Shown here piece after piece: positions 24,431-31,384 of a DNA stretch of 40,916 nucleotides. Source of the stretch: a virus. How positions within the stretch are numbered: position 1 is the first letter of the stretch; the number at the start of each line of letters is the position of its first letter. The translations under genes and the position numbers were made by a program. Below the pieces are notes generated by a model. The model worked only from the letters and a program-made list of their open reading frames with translations. It did not search any database and was not told the DNA's origin. The stretch is from the IMG/VR virus record IMGVR_UViG_3300020020_000014, positions 1 to 40,916 of that record, one strand, 5' to 3'.

Positions 24431-26739
24431 AGTCCACCAACGCCCTTCTGCCGCGCCGCCATCTGCCGCTCATTGGCGCGGTTCGCCATGTCGTTCTGCT
24501 TCGCCGCATGCGCCTGCATCGCCAACTCGGCCTTCTGCCGCTGCAGCCCCATGTCTTGCTGCTTCTCCAGCACATGCATCTGGTGCGCCTCGCGATCGGT
24601 CATCGCCTTCTGCTGCTGAACCTGCACCTTGCCCTCGCCGTCACGCTGCTTGGCCTGCAACTCCGCGGCCTTGATGGTGCGCTGGTTCTGCAACTCCCAC
24701 TGCTTGTGCGTGTCCTTCTGCTTCAGTTCAGCCGCCTTCAGCGCCGCATCCTGCTGGTTCTTCTCCTTGACCGTCACGTCCTTCATCTGCTCGATCTGCA
24801 ACAGGATCTTGCCCTGCGCTGTCTGGGGGTCGTCGCCCTTGCCCTGCGCGCCGCGCTGCTTGACCTGCTCGATCATCTCGTCGATCGAGCCCTCCAGCGA
24901 CCGGCCCGCACGGTACGGCGCCGTCGCGAACTTCAGCACCTCGCCGCAGAAATCCGCCATCGCGGGCTCGGCCGCCACCATCTGCGACATCTGCTGCAGC
25001 AGCCCGCCCAGCGCCGTCACGAACTCGGTGCGCTGCTGCTTCTCGCGCTGCTCGTCCTGCAGGATCGTGCTGTCAGTTTCGATGTCGAGCACGAACGCCT
25101 TCGACCGGTTGTTCTTCAGGAAAGTCAGCACCTGGTCCGTCGTCGGCTCCTCGGCCAGGGCCTGCAGGTCGACAATGCCCTGCTGCATCTGGGCTTGCAT
25201 CTGCTGCATGGCCTGCGCGTTGGGATCCTCTTGCGGCGCCGCGCCCTGCGGCTGCGGTGGCGGCAGCGCCTGCATCTGCTGCATCTGGTACTGCAACTGC
25301 ATCATGCCCTGCTGGATCTGCATGCCCTTCTGCGCCTGCATTTCCGGCGTCGGCAATTGCGTCTGCGACATCTCGATGATCGTCACGTCATCAAATTTCT
25401 CAGTAATGATCTCGCTGGTGATCTCGACCAGGTCGCGGGCTAACCTGACCATCTCCTGTTGCTTGTCTCTGATACGCGTACTGCCATATTGCGTTTTCAG
25501 CTGCTGCGCGCCAAGCGTCTCGTTGGGATCTGTTGCGCCTCTCATAATATCGCTCAGACCCATAATCTGATAGATATCCTCGATCACTTGCTTGCGCAGC
25601 GCCACCAGGTGCGTGATGGTCTGCGCTATCTCCGCGATCGGCATCCATATGAGGATCTCCTTTGTCCCGCCAAAGGCCGCCCAATTCGCGATCGGCACCA
25701 GCACCCTGCCCGGTGTCTTGATGTCGACCGCGGCCTGGATGGCGTCCGCTAGCTCACTGCCGCCGGCCGGGTAGAAGCCCTTCACCTCCAGCGCGTCACT
25801 GAGAGCATGTATGCGCCCAGTCAGCATGTTTATCTCGTCGAGCTGGTCGCGGTACTGCATCGCGTCCGGCACCGGCACCAGCGACCCCCGCTGCACGGTC
25901 CCATACGCCGGCTTCGGGCACGGGAAGAAATTCTGCAGGTCAAGGTGCGCGTCGTCCTCGTCGAGGACATCCTCGACGCCTTCGGCAACCCATACGACGC
26001 GTCTCGAGCTCTTGTCCCAGATCTCCCAGAACTTGGCGCGTTCCCGGTTGTCGGCGCCACCGACGTTCTTCGCCTCCTTGTCGACCTTGTACTCGGCCCG
26101 CTGGTAGGCCTCACCGCTGTATGGCTTGAACCGCTTCCTTGCGTCTGCGCGCGTCATGTATGATGCTGCCGCTACCCAGGTCACTTCCCTCCAATTTCTG
26201 GAGATCGAGTGCAGGAAATCGCGCCGGTTCTTGAAGTCTATGCAAACGCGCTCGGTGTCATATGCGGCGCCGCCCGCGCCCTCGTACCGACACCACGCCA
26301 CGCCGCGGTTGTTCATTGAAAGATCATCGCGCACCAGGATCATCAGGTCATCGATGCGCGTTAGGTCGAACGCGACAATCGTGCACCGCTCCATCACCTC
26401 GCTGGCGGCCTGGTACACCGGTCGCCTGTCCCTGAATTTCGGCACCACCACAGGCGTCGGCGGCCGGGCGTAGATTGATGGCTTGAGCACTTCGCAATTC
26501 GCCCACAGCATCTGAAATTCGCGGTTGCGCCGCGGCTCCACCTGCGCCAGCCGATCGAGGTTGGCGTAGAGCTTGTCGATGTTGTCGCAGTGAGTATTCC
26601 ACGCCTCGAATGCGTCCTCGCTCTCCTGCAGCAGGTTCAGCCAGGCTTTTGCGGATTGCGGCTCGAGCGAGGGATTGAACTCGAGGTCGTCGTGCCTGAC
26701 GTCCTCCTCGATTGGCCTGGTGTCGTCAGCTTCAGCCAC
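24427..26739 (-). CDS. Portal protein (770 aa)
   Basis: Large portal of podovirus type. Conserved-looking blocks: KPSIYARPPTPVVVPKFRDR, a clip/wing region (EIWDKSSRRVVWVAEG, FFPCPKPAYGTVQRGSLVPVPDAMQYRDQLDEINMLTGRIHAL in separate stretches) and the stem IMGLSDIMRGATDPNETLGAQQLKTQYGS, the best family signature. The last 270 residues are Gln/Met/Lys-rich coiled coil, consistent with a long C-terminal barrel. GTG 26739 is chosen because GGAAGGG lies 8 nt upstream; the longer reading would start at TTG. It overlaps the 85-aa gene by 8 bp. Confidence 0.88.
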   Translation of the reverse strand: MAEADDTRPIEEDVRHDDLEFNPSLEPQSAKAWLNLLQESEDAFEAWNTHCDNIDKLYANLDRLAQVEPRRNREFQMLWANCEVLKPSIYARPPTPVVVPKFRDRRPVYQAASEVMERCTIVAFDLTRIDDLMILVRDDLSMNNRGVAWCRYEGAGGAAYDTERVCIDFKNRRDFLHSISRNWREVTWVAAASYMTRADARKRFKPYSGEAYQRAEYKVDKEAKNVGGADNRERAKFWEIWDKSSRRVVWVAEGVEDVLDEDDAHLDLQNFFPCPKPAYGTVQRGSLVPVPDAMQYRDQLDEINMLTGRIHALSDALEVKGFYPAGGSELADAIQAAVDIKTPGRVLVPIANWAAFGGTKEILIWMPIAEIAQTITHLVALRKQVIEDIYQIMGLSDIMRGATDPNETLGAQQLKTQYGSTRIRDKQQEMVRLARDLVEITSEIITEKFDDVTIIEMSQTQLPTPEMQAQKGMQIQQGMMQLQYQMQQMQALPPPQPQGAAPQEDPNAQAMQQMQAQMQQGIVDLQALAEEPTTDQVLTFLKNNRSKAFVLDIETDSTILQDEQREKQQRTEFVTALGGLLQQMSQMVAAEPAMADFCGEVLKFATAPYRAGRSLEGSIDEMIEQVKQRGAQGKGDDPQTAQGKILLQIEQMKDVTVKEKNQQDAALKAAELKQKDTHKQWELQNQRTIKAAELQAKQRDGEGKVQVQQQKAMTDREAHQMHVLEKQQDMGLQRQKAELAMQAHAAKQNDMANRANERQMAARQKGVGGL

Positions 26740-26989
26740 GGTGTTTACCCTTCCGATGATGGTAGAGCGCCACAATGTCGCCGGCGTCGAGGCCGCCTTT
26801 GGTCAGGTCGTTGACCAGGCGCAGCAGCAGCTCACTGTCGAAATCAGGCTCGCGTCGCAGCGCGTGCATCACCTCTTTCGAATGATCGAGCGACGCCTTC
26901 CACAGCGCGTCGGTGTCGACCGTGATGATGTCGTCCCGCACGCCCGGATCGCGATCGACCGGGCCGTTGCGGGAGAGGCGCAGTTTCAT
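26732..26989 (-). CDS. Small protein between portal and HTH gene (85 aa)
   Basis: Acidic/basic mixed, mostly helical product with PGVRDDIITVDTDALWKASL and FDSELLLRLVNDLTKGGLDAGDIVALYHH. No family is recognised. Start ATG 26989 overlaps the upstream gene as ATGA and is favoured over an in-frame start six codons earlier. Tight coupling to the portal gene suggests a packaging or assembly accessory. Confidence 0.68.
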   Translation of the reverse strand: MKLRLSRNGPVDRDPGVRDDIITVDTDALWKASLDHSKEVMHALRREPDFDSELLLRLVNDLTKGGLDAGDIVALYHHRKGKHRG

Positions 26990-27717
26990 GCCGCGAGCCC
27001 CATCCAAATCCAGTCGGCTTCAACCTCCGGCGGCGACACCAGCGCGGCGACCGCCAGCTTGAGCCTGACTGCCTTCTGCGGGTTGATGGCAGCTACCCCC
27101 GTCGCGGCCATGTACGCCTCGGCCGGCGAGCGGCGCCACGGCTGCGACTGCCAACGCTCGGCGTGGGCAACAAGTTGCTGGGCGCGTGCCGACGAGACGC
27201 CCAGCCGTTCGCCGATCGCCCTGAACCCAATGCCCGCCTGTCGCATCGCCAGCGCCGTCGCGCGGCGCTCCCAGGCAATCTGCGCCTTAACAACCGCGCC
27301 GTTGTCGATGACCTCGGACCACTTGATGCGACTGCGACGCTCGCGCTCATGGTCGCGCTCGGTCATGGCGTCCCTCGCCGCCTGCAGCTCGGCGCGCCTC
27401 GCGGCGGCGACCCGCACCTCACGCTCGCGCTCCTCGCGCTCGGCGGCGCGCTTGAGGGCGCGCTCGATCGCGGCCTTCTTGCGCGCGGCTTCCTCGGCGG
27501 CCCAACGAGCCTCCATCTCGACCCGGATCTTGGCCGCCTTGATCTTCGCGCGCCTGGCCTCGGCCTGCTCCCGCTTGTATTCCGGGCTCGCCTTCCACAT
27601 TCGATCGGCCAGACTGCGCGCAGCCTCCATGGCCTTGACATAGGCTCGCTCGTCGTCCTTGCGCTTGCACCAAGCCTCGACCTCTTCCATCGTCGGCGTC
27701 GGGTGAATGTAGCTCAC
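26986..27717 (-). CDS. Coiled-coil protein with C-terminal helix-turn-helix (243 aa)
   Basis: Residues ~45-130 are an Arg/Glu/Ala-rich single long helix (EEAARKKAAIERALKRAAER type). Residues ~150-185 match a helix-turn-helix: MRQAGIGFRAIGERLGVSSARAQQLV, like sigma-70 region 4 or a resolvase-type HTH. A short C-terminal region ends PPEVEADWIWMGLAA. GTG overlaps the terminase stop (GTGA). Its location between terL and portal suggests a DNA-binding packaging factor, possibly an additional terminase-associated recognition subunit; that role is inferred. Confidence 0.65.
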   Translation of the reverse strand: MSYIHPTPTMEEVEAWCKRKDDERAYVKAMEAARSLADRMWKASPEYKREQAEARRAKIKAAKIRVEMEARWAAEEAARKKAAIERALKRAAEREEREREVRVAAARRAELQAARDAMTERDHERERRSRIKWSEVIDNGAVVKAQIAWERRATALAMRQAGIGFRAIGERLGVSSARAQQLVAHAERWQSQPWRRSPAEAYMAATGVAAINPQKAVRLKLAVAALVSPPEVEADWIWMGLAA

Positions 27718-29084
27718 AGGATAATGCCTCCCCTGCGCGAGGGCTCGGCCGGCGGCGGAATGCGCCAGCCCACAGGCGGCGGCGCCTTGGGCACCAGCCG
27801 CGGCGCGGGCCGGTAGCTCTGCGCCAGGTAGCGGAAGCTATCCGCCGGGTTCGACGCCCAGTTGTGCAGCGGATTATTCTTAAAACACTTCTTCTCGTCG
27901 TCCCACTCGCGGCGATATTCCTCGAGCGCGCTGATGCCGCCCTCCTCGCAGCGCGAGTGGAATACACACAGCGGCAGCAGTCGACGCACCGCGTTGATGC
28001 CGTCATCGATCGTCGCCATCGGCACCAGCGCCGGACTGAGGCCGATCATCCGCATCGTCTCGACGCGGGTTCTCCCCGTGCCGAACTCTTTCACCTTGGC
28101 ATCGTGCGGGACGTAGTCGGTGCCGTGTACCCAGCCGTATTTCTCAGCGCGCTTGAATATCTCGTCGCGGTAGTGCTCGACGCCAACGCCGGACGCTGCG
28201 TAGTGATCCAGGATGATGATCTGCGCGCCCTGCGCCTGCCACCACCAGATCGAAGTATCGTCACCCACACCCAGATCCCACGCGCGATGCACGGGCCGAT
28301 CGGGGAATGCCTCGAGGTCGGCGATGATGCGGCCCTCCGATCGCACCTGCGCCATCTCCAGCGCATAGAAGCTGCCGAGCACCATCGCGTTGAACGACAC
28401 TTCGTACTCTTGCTCGTAGGCCGCGCGACCAACGTCGGCGCCGTACAGCGCCTCGTACTCCGCGCGCGCGTCGGCCTGCTGCTCTGGCGTCAACGCGCCA
28501 GTCGCACTCACTGGCAGCATCTCCGCGAACCAGTCGGGCCGCTGTGCTGCGTAGTCGAACATTGTCTTGGCGTGGTTGCGGCCGCGCGGCGTGGTGATGA
28601 ACACGGCCCAGCCGTTGTTCTCCTCGAGCATCGGCCGCATGTAAGCCCAGGCGGATGGATTGCAGAGCGCGTACTCTGAAAACACTACGCCGGCAGCACT
28701 TGAGCCGACTGTGCGTGAGTAGCTGTCGCTGCCGATGCACTGCCACGTCGAGCCGTTGACGAGCGTGATGTGCATATCGTGCTCGCGCGTGCTCGATCGC
28801 ATCGCGAGCGGGAATGCTTCATCGATGCGCTTGATGCCGGTATGTGGATTGACGGCGTCCCAGATTGCTTTGCGGGCCTGGGAGTATTCCGGCAGCGTGT
28901 GCCAGTAGTTGCCGACGCGCTCCAGCGCCGCGACCGCGGTGTGATGCAGGCAGACCTCGTCTTTGCCGGCGCGCCTATGCCACACGGCAATTGCGCGCTT
29001 GCCGCCGCGGGCGAGATATTTCCACAGACGTGCCTGGTGCGGTCGGGGGCGCCAACCGTTGTAGGGCACGTCGATGTTGGTCAT
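27714..29084 (-). CDS. terL: Terminase large subunit (456 aa)
   Basis: Packaging motor ATPase and nuclease. Walker A is HRRAGKD (residues 36-42), Walker B AGVVFSEYA with Glu137, and the coupling motif TTP at 164-166. The RNase H-like nuclease acidic triad is visible as Asp270 (AWDLG), Asp328 (PHDAK) and Asp415 (NPADSF). Length is typical. ATG 29084 overlaps the 70-aa gene stop (TGATG); one codon earlier is a TTG. The Pro-rich C-terminal tail probably docks on the portal encoded downstream. Confidence 0.95.
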   Translation of the reverse strand: MTNIDVPYNGWRPRPHQARLWKYLARGGKRAIAVWHRRAGKDEVCLHHTAVAALERVGNYWHTLPEYSQARKAIWDAVNPHTGIKRIDEAFPLAMRSSTREHDMHITLVNGSTWQCIGSDSYSRTVGSSAAGVVFSEYALCNPSAWAYMRPMLEENNGWAVFITTPRGRNHAKTMFDYAAQRPDWFAEMLPVSATGALTPEQQADARAEYEALYGADVGRAAYEQEYEVSFNAMVLGSFYALEMAQVRSEGRIIADLEAFPDRPVHRAWDLGVGDDTSIWWWQAQGAQIIILDHYAASGVGVEHYRDEIFKRAEKYGWVHGTDYVPHDAKVKEFGTGRTRVETMRMIGLSPALVPMATIDDGINAVRRLLPLCVFHSRCEEGGISALEEYRREWDDEKKCFKNNPLHNWASNPADSFRYLAQSYRPAPRLVPKAPPPVGWRIPPPAEPSRRGGIIL

Positions 29085-29296
29085 CAATATTTTCGACGAA
29101 TGTGATCGCTGAGGTTAGAAACGCGGTGATGGTTTTTATTTTGCCACTCACCGAATGCGCGTTCGGCGATCGCGCGCAGTTCAGCCTTGTCTTCGGACTT
29201 GGTTGCGTGAACGGCATACAGATGTTTAGCCTGTAGCTTGCGCACGGAGCGTTTTGCTTCCGCTTGCTTCTGACTGGTGAGATACGATCGGCTCAT
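29084..29296 (-). CDS. Small basic protein between terS and terL (70 aa)
   Basis: Lys/Arg-rich and predicted helical (QKQAEAKRSVRKLQAKHLYAV, ELRAIAERAFGEW). It overlaps both terminase genes (ATGA and TGATG). No family is recognised. The basic character and position suggest DNA binding or a terminase accessory. Confidence 0.65.
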   Translation of the reverse strand: MSRSYLTSQKQAEAKRSVRKLQAKHLYAVHATKSEDKAELRAIAERAFGEWQNKNHHRVSNLSDHIRRKY

Positions 29297-29598
29297 CCCT
29301 CGAGCATTTTCCTGATGGTGATGGTTAGGTCGCCGTCGATCTTGGCTTCGTGCGGCTGATTTGGTTTGCCCCAGCCGCGGTCGAGCAGTGCGATGGCGGC
29401 CGAGACGCGTGCGGCCTCGCTCGTGCCGCTCTTGGCGATGCCGCTCAACGTATTGATCGAGATGCCGGTGTGGCTGCGCGCCAGCGATTTAAGGTCGGTT
29501 GGCAATTTCTTTTTTGGTGTTCCGTCAGGCACTTGCTTATGGACTACTGGCTGAAACGCAAAAGGCCCCACCGGTGAGGTGAGGCCTTCGGGCGGCAT
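29293..29598 (-). CDS. Putative terminase small subunit (101 aa)
   Basis: Residues ~35-95 have the pattern LKSLARSHTGISINTLSGIA, then AARVSAAIALLDRGWGKPNQP and a DGDLTITIRKMLEG end, typical of small DNA-binding proteins that precede terL in rhizobial prophages. It would recognise the packaging site. The start is uncertain: ATG 29598 includes a terminator-like hairpin (29562-29588) in the reading frame, whereas GTG 29532 begins after it and gives a 79-aa protein. Neither has a strong Shine-Dalgarno. Confidence 0.68.
   Translation of the reverse strand: MPPEGLTSPVGPFAFQPVVHKQVPDGTPKKKLPTDLKSLARSHTGISINTLSGIAKSGTSEAARVSAAIALLDRGWGKPNQPHEAKIDGDLTITIRKMLEG
29562..29588 (-). terminator. Terminator-like hairpin in the terS leader
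   Basis: On the leftward transcript AAGGCC and CACC pair with GGTG and GGCCTT (ten pairs, one mismatch, 5-nt loop), followed directly by TTTTGCGTTT. GC-rich stem plus T-rich tract is a standard intrinsic terminator. It lies about 25 nt beyond the predicted start of the terS promoter. Confidence 0.6.
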
Positions 29599-29619
29599 GA
29601 TTGCCGCTGCATTGAGTGA

Positions 29620-29647
29620 ATTAATGCCCGTTTTTGATTGTCGTCAA
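29620..29647 (-). promoter_or_regulatory. Predicted promoter before terS
   Basis: On the minus strand TTGACG (29647-29642), a 16-nt spacer and ATTAAT (29625-29620). The -35 matches five of six consensus bases and the -10 four of six. It lies in the short gap between the HTH gene and terS and overlaps the last codons of the former. Confidence 0.45.
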
Positions 29648-29877
29648 GGGGTTGGGCGCGGTCGGCTGGGTACGACGGGTTTTTCGCCGTGGCTCATCAT
29701 GCCATTGAGGAGGAGAGCGACGGCGGTGGGGATCTCGTCCTTGCCGTGCCACCAGCGGTAGACGGTGCGCTCGTCGCGGCCGATGAAGCGGGCGCAGGCG
29801 GCGCGGGACATGCCCATCATGTAGAGCGCCCACTTGAACTGATCTGGGGTCATGGATCGTTCGTGTTGCCAGTTCAT
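29644..29877 (-). CDS. Small HTH DNA-binding protein, candidate late regulator (77 aa)
   Basis: After MNWQHERS, residues ~9-60 form a Cro/C1-type helix-turn-helix: MTPDQFKWALYMMGMSRAACARFIGRDERTVYRWW. The WHGKDEIPTAVALLLNGM ending is typical of small HTH proteins in which the motif covers nearly the whole chain. ATG 29877 overlaps the upstream stop by ATGA; in-frame starts further upstream fall inside that gene. It is transcribed from the operator-bearing promoter at 30.19 kb and immediately precedes the terS promoter, so a late-gene activator or antiterminator role is plausible but unproven. Confidence 0.72.
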   Translation of the reverse strand: MNWQHERSMTPDQFKWALYMMGMSRAACARFIGRDERTVYRWWHGKDEIPTAVALLLNGMMSHGEKPVVPSRPRPTP

Positions 29878-30140
29878 TTTGGGGCTTTCCATGGCGTCCA
29901 CGGCCACTGCGGCTCGTCGGGGCAATTCCATTTGCAGGCTCCCATGGTGGCCCAGCCTGTCTCGCGCTGGTCGTTGGCGGGTGGGGTGTCTTTGCGGATG
30001 AACACCCGCCTGATGCGGTATTTCTCGTCGGTGTAGGGGACCTGCATCGAGGTGTCGTTGTCGCGGCGGTCCTCGATGTCGGGCTGGCCGGCGATGGCTG
30101 TGGAGGTGAGCAGGAGGAGGATGGCGAGCGGTCTGATCAT
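29874..30140 (-). CDS. Small secreted protein (88 aa)
   Basis: Begins with a signal peptide (MIRPLAILLLLTSTAIAG, cleavage after about residue 18). The mature ~70 residues contain KYRIRRVFIRKDTPP and a Trp/Pro-rich C-terminus with two Cys (GACKWNCPDEP). It is the first gene after a strong predicted promoter, with AGGGG at good spacing from the ATG. A periplasmic protein made at lytic onset could serve superinfection exclusion or envelope modification; the function is unknown. Confidence 0.7.
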   Translation of the reverse strand: MIRPLAILLLLTSTAIAGQPDIEDRRDNDTSMQVPYTDEKYRIRRVFIRKDTPPANDQRETGWATMGACKWNCPDEPQWPWTPWKAPK

Positions 30141-30163
30141 GATGTCCCCTTGTAAGTTAAATT

Positions 30164-30193
30164 CTTATACGGACATTTAGTCCGGTCCGTCAA
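30164..30193 (-). promoter_or_regulatory. Strong predicted late-region promoter with operator in its spacer
   Basis: On the minus strand TTGACG (30193-30188), an 18-nt spacer and TATAAG (30169-30164); each box matches five of six consensus bases. The spacer contains the palindrome CGGAC-N5-GTCCG. The start point would be near 30157, 17 nt before the ATG of the secreted protein. Confidence 0.65.
30170..30184. promoter_or_regulatory. Predicted repressor operator O1
   Basis: Perfect 15-bp palindrome CGGAC-ATTTA-GTCCG lying exactly between the -35 and -10 boxes of the late-region promoter. Same GGAC-N5-GTCC core as the immunity-region sites. Confidence 0.65.
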
Positions 30194-30201
30194 GCGGTTT
30201 A

Positions 30202-30216
30202 CGGACAAAAAGTCTG
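30202..30216. promoter_or_regulatory. Predicted repressor operator O2
   Basis: Fifteen-bp near-palindrome CGGAC-AAAAA-GTCTG upstream of the -35 box, 32 bp centre to centre from O1. One mismatch in the second half-site. Confidence 0.5.
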
Positions 30217-30257
30217 TATGGAGAAAACTACCTGCGATTTGGGATTTTTCTCCATAC
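30216..30257. repeat. 12-bp perfect inverted repeat upstream of the late promoter
   Basis: GTATGGAGAAAA (30216-30227) and its exact complement (30246-30257) flank 18 nt. On the leftward transcript a T-run follows shortly after (within O2), so it might terminate the early operon; it could also be an operator for another regulator. Confidence 0.55.
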
Positions 30258-30265
30258 TCGATTGC

Positions 30266-30298
30266 AGACGCATATGCGGCGCATATGCGCATATGTCT
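30266..30298. promoter_or_regulatory. 33-bp CATATG-rich palindromic element
   Basis: Three CATATG hexamers, centres about 11 and 8 bp apart, within CGCATATGCG palindromes; the element is flanked by AGAC and GTCT, making the whole an imperfect palindrome. It sits 73-110 bp upstream of the late promoter -35 box, where an activator would bind. Confidence 0.5.
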
Positions 30299-30371
30299 CG
30301 CGCAAGTTGAGTGCGCAAATGCGCTCAATTTGCGTAACCCTGGGGAACTTCCTCATGCAGGATTACCTTGA

Positions 30372-30818
30372 TCATACCCCGTAGATCCTCCGCAGGGCGT
30401 CCAGCCCGGCCCGGTAGGCGGTTAAATCGCCCAGCATGGCGTCCTGGCCCAGCACCCAGTCCAAATCGACCACGAGCCTCCCCAGGCGGTTCCTGACGGC
30501 ATCGTACTCGGCGACGCACTTGGCGTCGTCGCGTTCGGGGTTCTCGGACGGCTCCCCGGAGCGCCTGGCGAGGCTGTCGGTTGCGCCGATCGCGGCCCGG
30601 TACCTGAGACGTGTCCGCCTGTAGAACTCGCCGGCGAGCCACTGCTGCTGGCTGATGGCGCCATCGAGGCGGTAGCGACCGTGCTGGGTTTCGGCGAGCG
30701 GATTGGATCCGTAGCCGCGGCGGTGCGGCTGCTCGGGCGGCTTGGGCGGCTTCTTCCGCTTGACCTGGCCGTTCGGGTAGCGGTCGCCCGCTTGGCGTTT
30801 ACGGCCGGTCCAGGACAT
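30372..30818 (-). CDS. Early-region protein of unknown function (148 aa)
   Basis: A basic N-terminus (MSWTGRKRQAGDRYPNG, then KRKKPPKPP) is followed by a helical body with QHGRYRLDGAISQQQWLAGEFYRRTRLRYRAA and a C-terminus VVDLDWVLGQDAMLGDLTAYRAGLDALRRIYGV split by turns. No enzyme motif is evident. Similar small proteins sit at the distal end of replication operons in rhizobial phages. ATG overlaps the upstream stop as TGATG. An overlapping 16-codon reading frame (30325-30375) follows but cannot be supported. Confidence 0.7.
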   Translation of the reverse strand: MSWTGRKRQAGDRYPNGQVKRKKPPKPPEQPHRRGYGSNPLAETQHGRYRLDGAISQQQWLAGEFYRRTRLRYRAAIGATDSLARRSGEPSENPERDDAKCVAEYDAVRNRLGRLVVDLDWVLGQDAMLGDLTAYRAGLDALRRIYGV

Positions 30819-31063
30819 CAGGTGTCCCCCCGACGACGGAGAACCAGGTGGGCGCCGGGCCACAGGCGTTTTACCTCGGCGACGAACGCCTCGGCCTCTG
30901 TGGGATTGCCCCTCGCCGGATCCAGCAGGCGCTCCCTCGCCTGCTCGAGCGCCCTCTCGGCGACGCGAACGCGCCACAGCTCCCGCACCTCCGGTGCTTG
31001 CCCAGCGAACACCCTGCGCGCCTCTGCGAGCCTGGCCTCTGCCCGTTCCACTTCCCGGCTCAT
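30818..31063 (-). CDS. Small helical early protein (81 aa)
   Basis: Starts MSREVERAEARLAEARRVFAG; almost entirely Arg/Glu/Ala-rich helix with a basic end (LVLRRRGDT), likely coiled coil. It overlaps the next gene as TGATG. In-frame starts further upstream would run into the repeat-rich origin region and are not favoured. Function unknown. Confidence 0.65.
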   Translation of the reverse strand: MSREVERAEARLAEARRVFAGQAPEVRELWRVRVAERALEQARERLLDPARGNPTEAEAFVAEVKRLWPGAHLVLRRRGDT

Positions 31064-31127
31064 GGGGCGCTCCCGGGGGCGACACCCATGCCATGCGCGC
31101 AGGGCATAACTGGCGATCGACCCCCTG

Positions 31128-31384
31128 GGTGACCAGGTGTCCAGAAGTGACCCCATTTTTCCTTATTGCCCCATAACCTCTTCTTTTGCTCCTCTCTCTC
31201 TCTTTCTCTCTTATTTCTAATGTTTAAGACTAAGTAAGAAAAAGTCTGGTCACCTTGGTCACCGACAGGCGAATTTCCCTTGCCCTGCAGACGGTTCGGT
31301 CGAGTGACCGGGCGGTGACCAGTCGTCCAAAGGTGACCAGTCATTGGTCATCTTCCCCGTGACCAGTCGTTGAACGGTGTCCAG
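31128..31384. other. Candidate replication origin with GGTGACCAG iterons
   Basis: GGTGACCAG or GTGACCAG occurs in direct orientation at 31128, 31314, 31332 and 31358, inverted at 31246 (exact) and 31255 (TTGGTCACC), with variants such as GTGTCCAG (31137, 31377). Between them lie a CT-only tract (about 31176-31215) and an AT-rich stretch (31210-31243). Iterons, strand-biased tract and AT-rich unwinding region next to the primase-helicase gene fit an origin. Confidence 0.6.

Noticed and set aside
30137-30328. 63-aa minus-strand reading frame across the regulatory gap
   Set aside because: It runs through the late promoter, both operators and the CATATG element, has low-complexity, uncharacteristic composition and no Shine-Dalgarno.
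30325-30375. 16-codon leader-like frame after the 148-aa gene
   Set aside because: ATGA overlap exists, but it is too short and has no other support.
31060-31344. 94-aa minus-strand frame upstream of the 81-aa gene
   Set aside because: Its repetitive product is the translation of origin iterons and the CT tract; the 81-aa gene has a better internal start.
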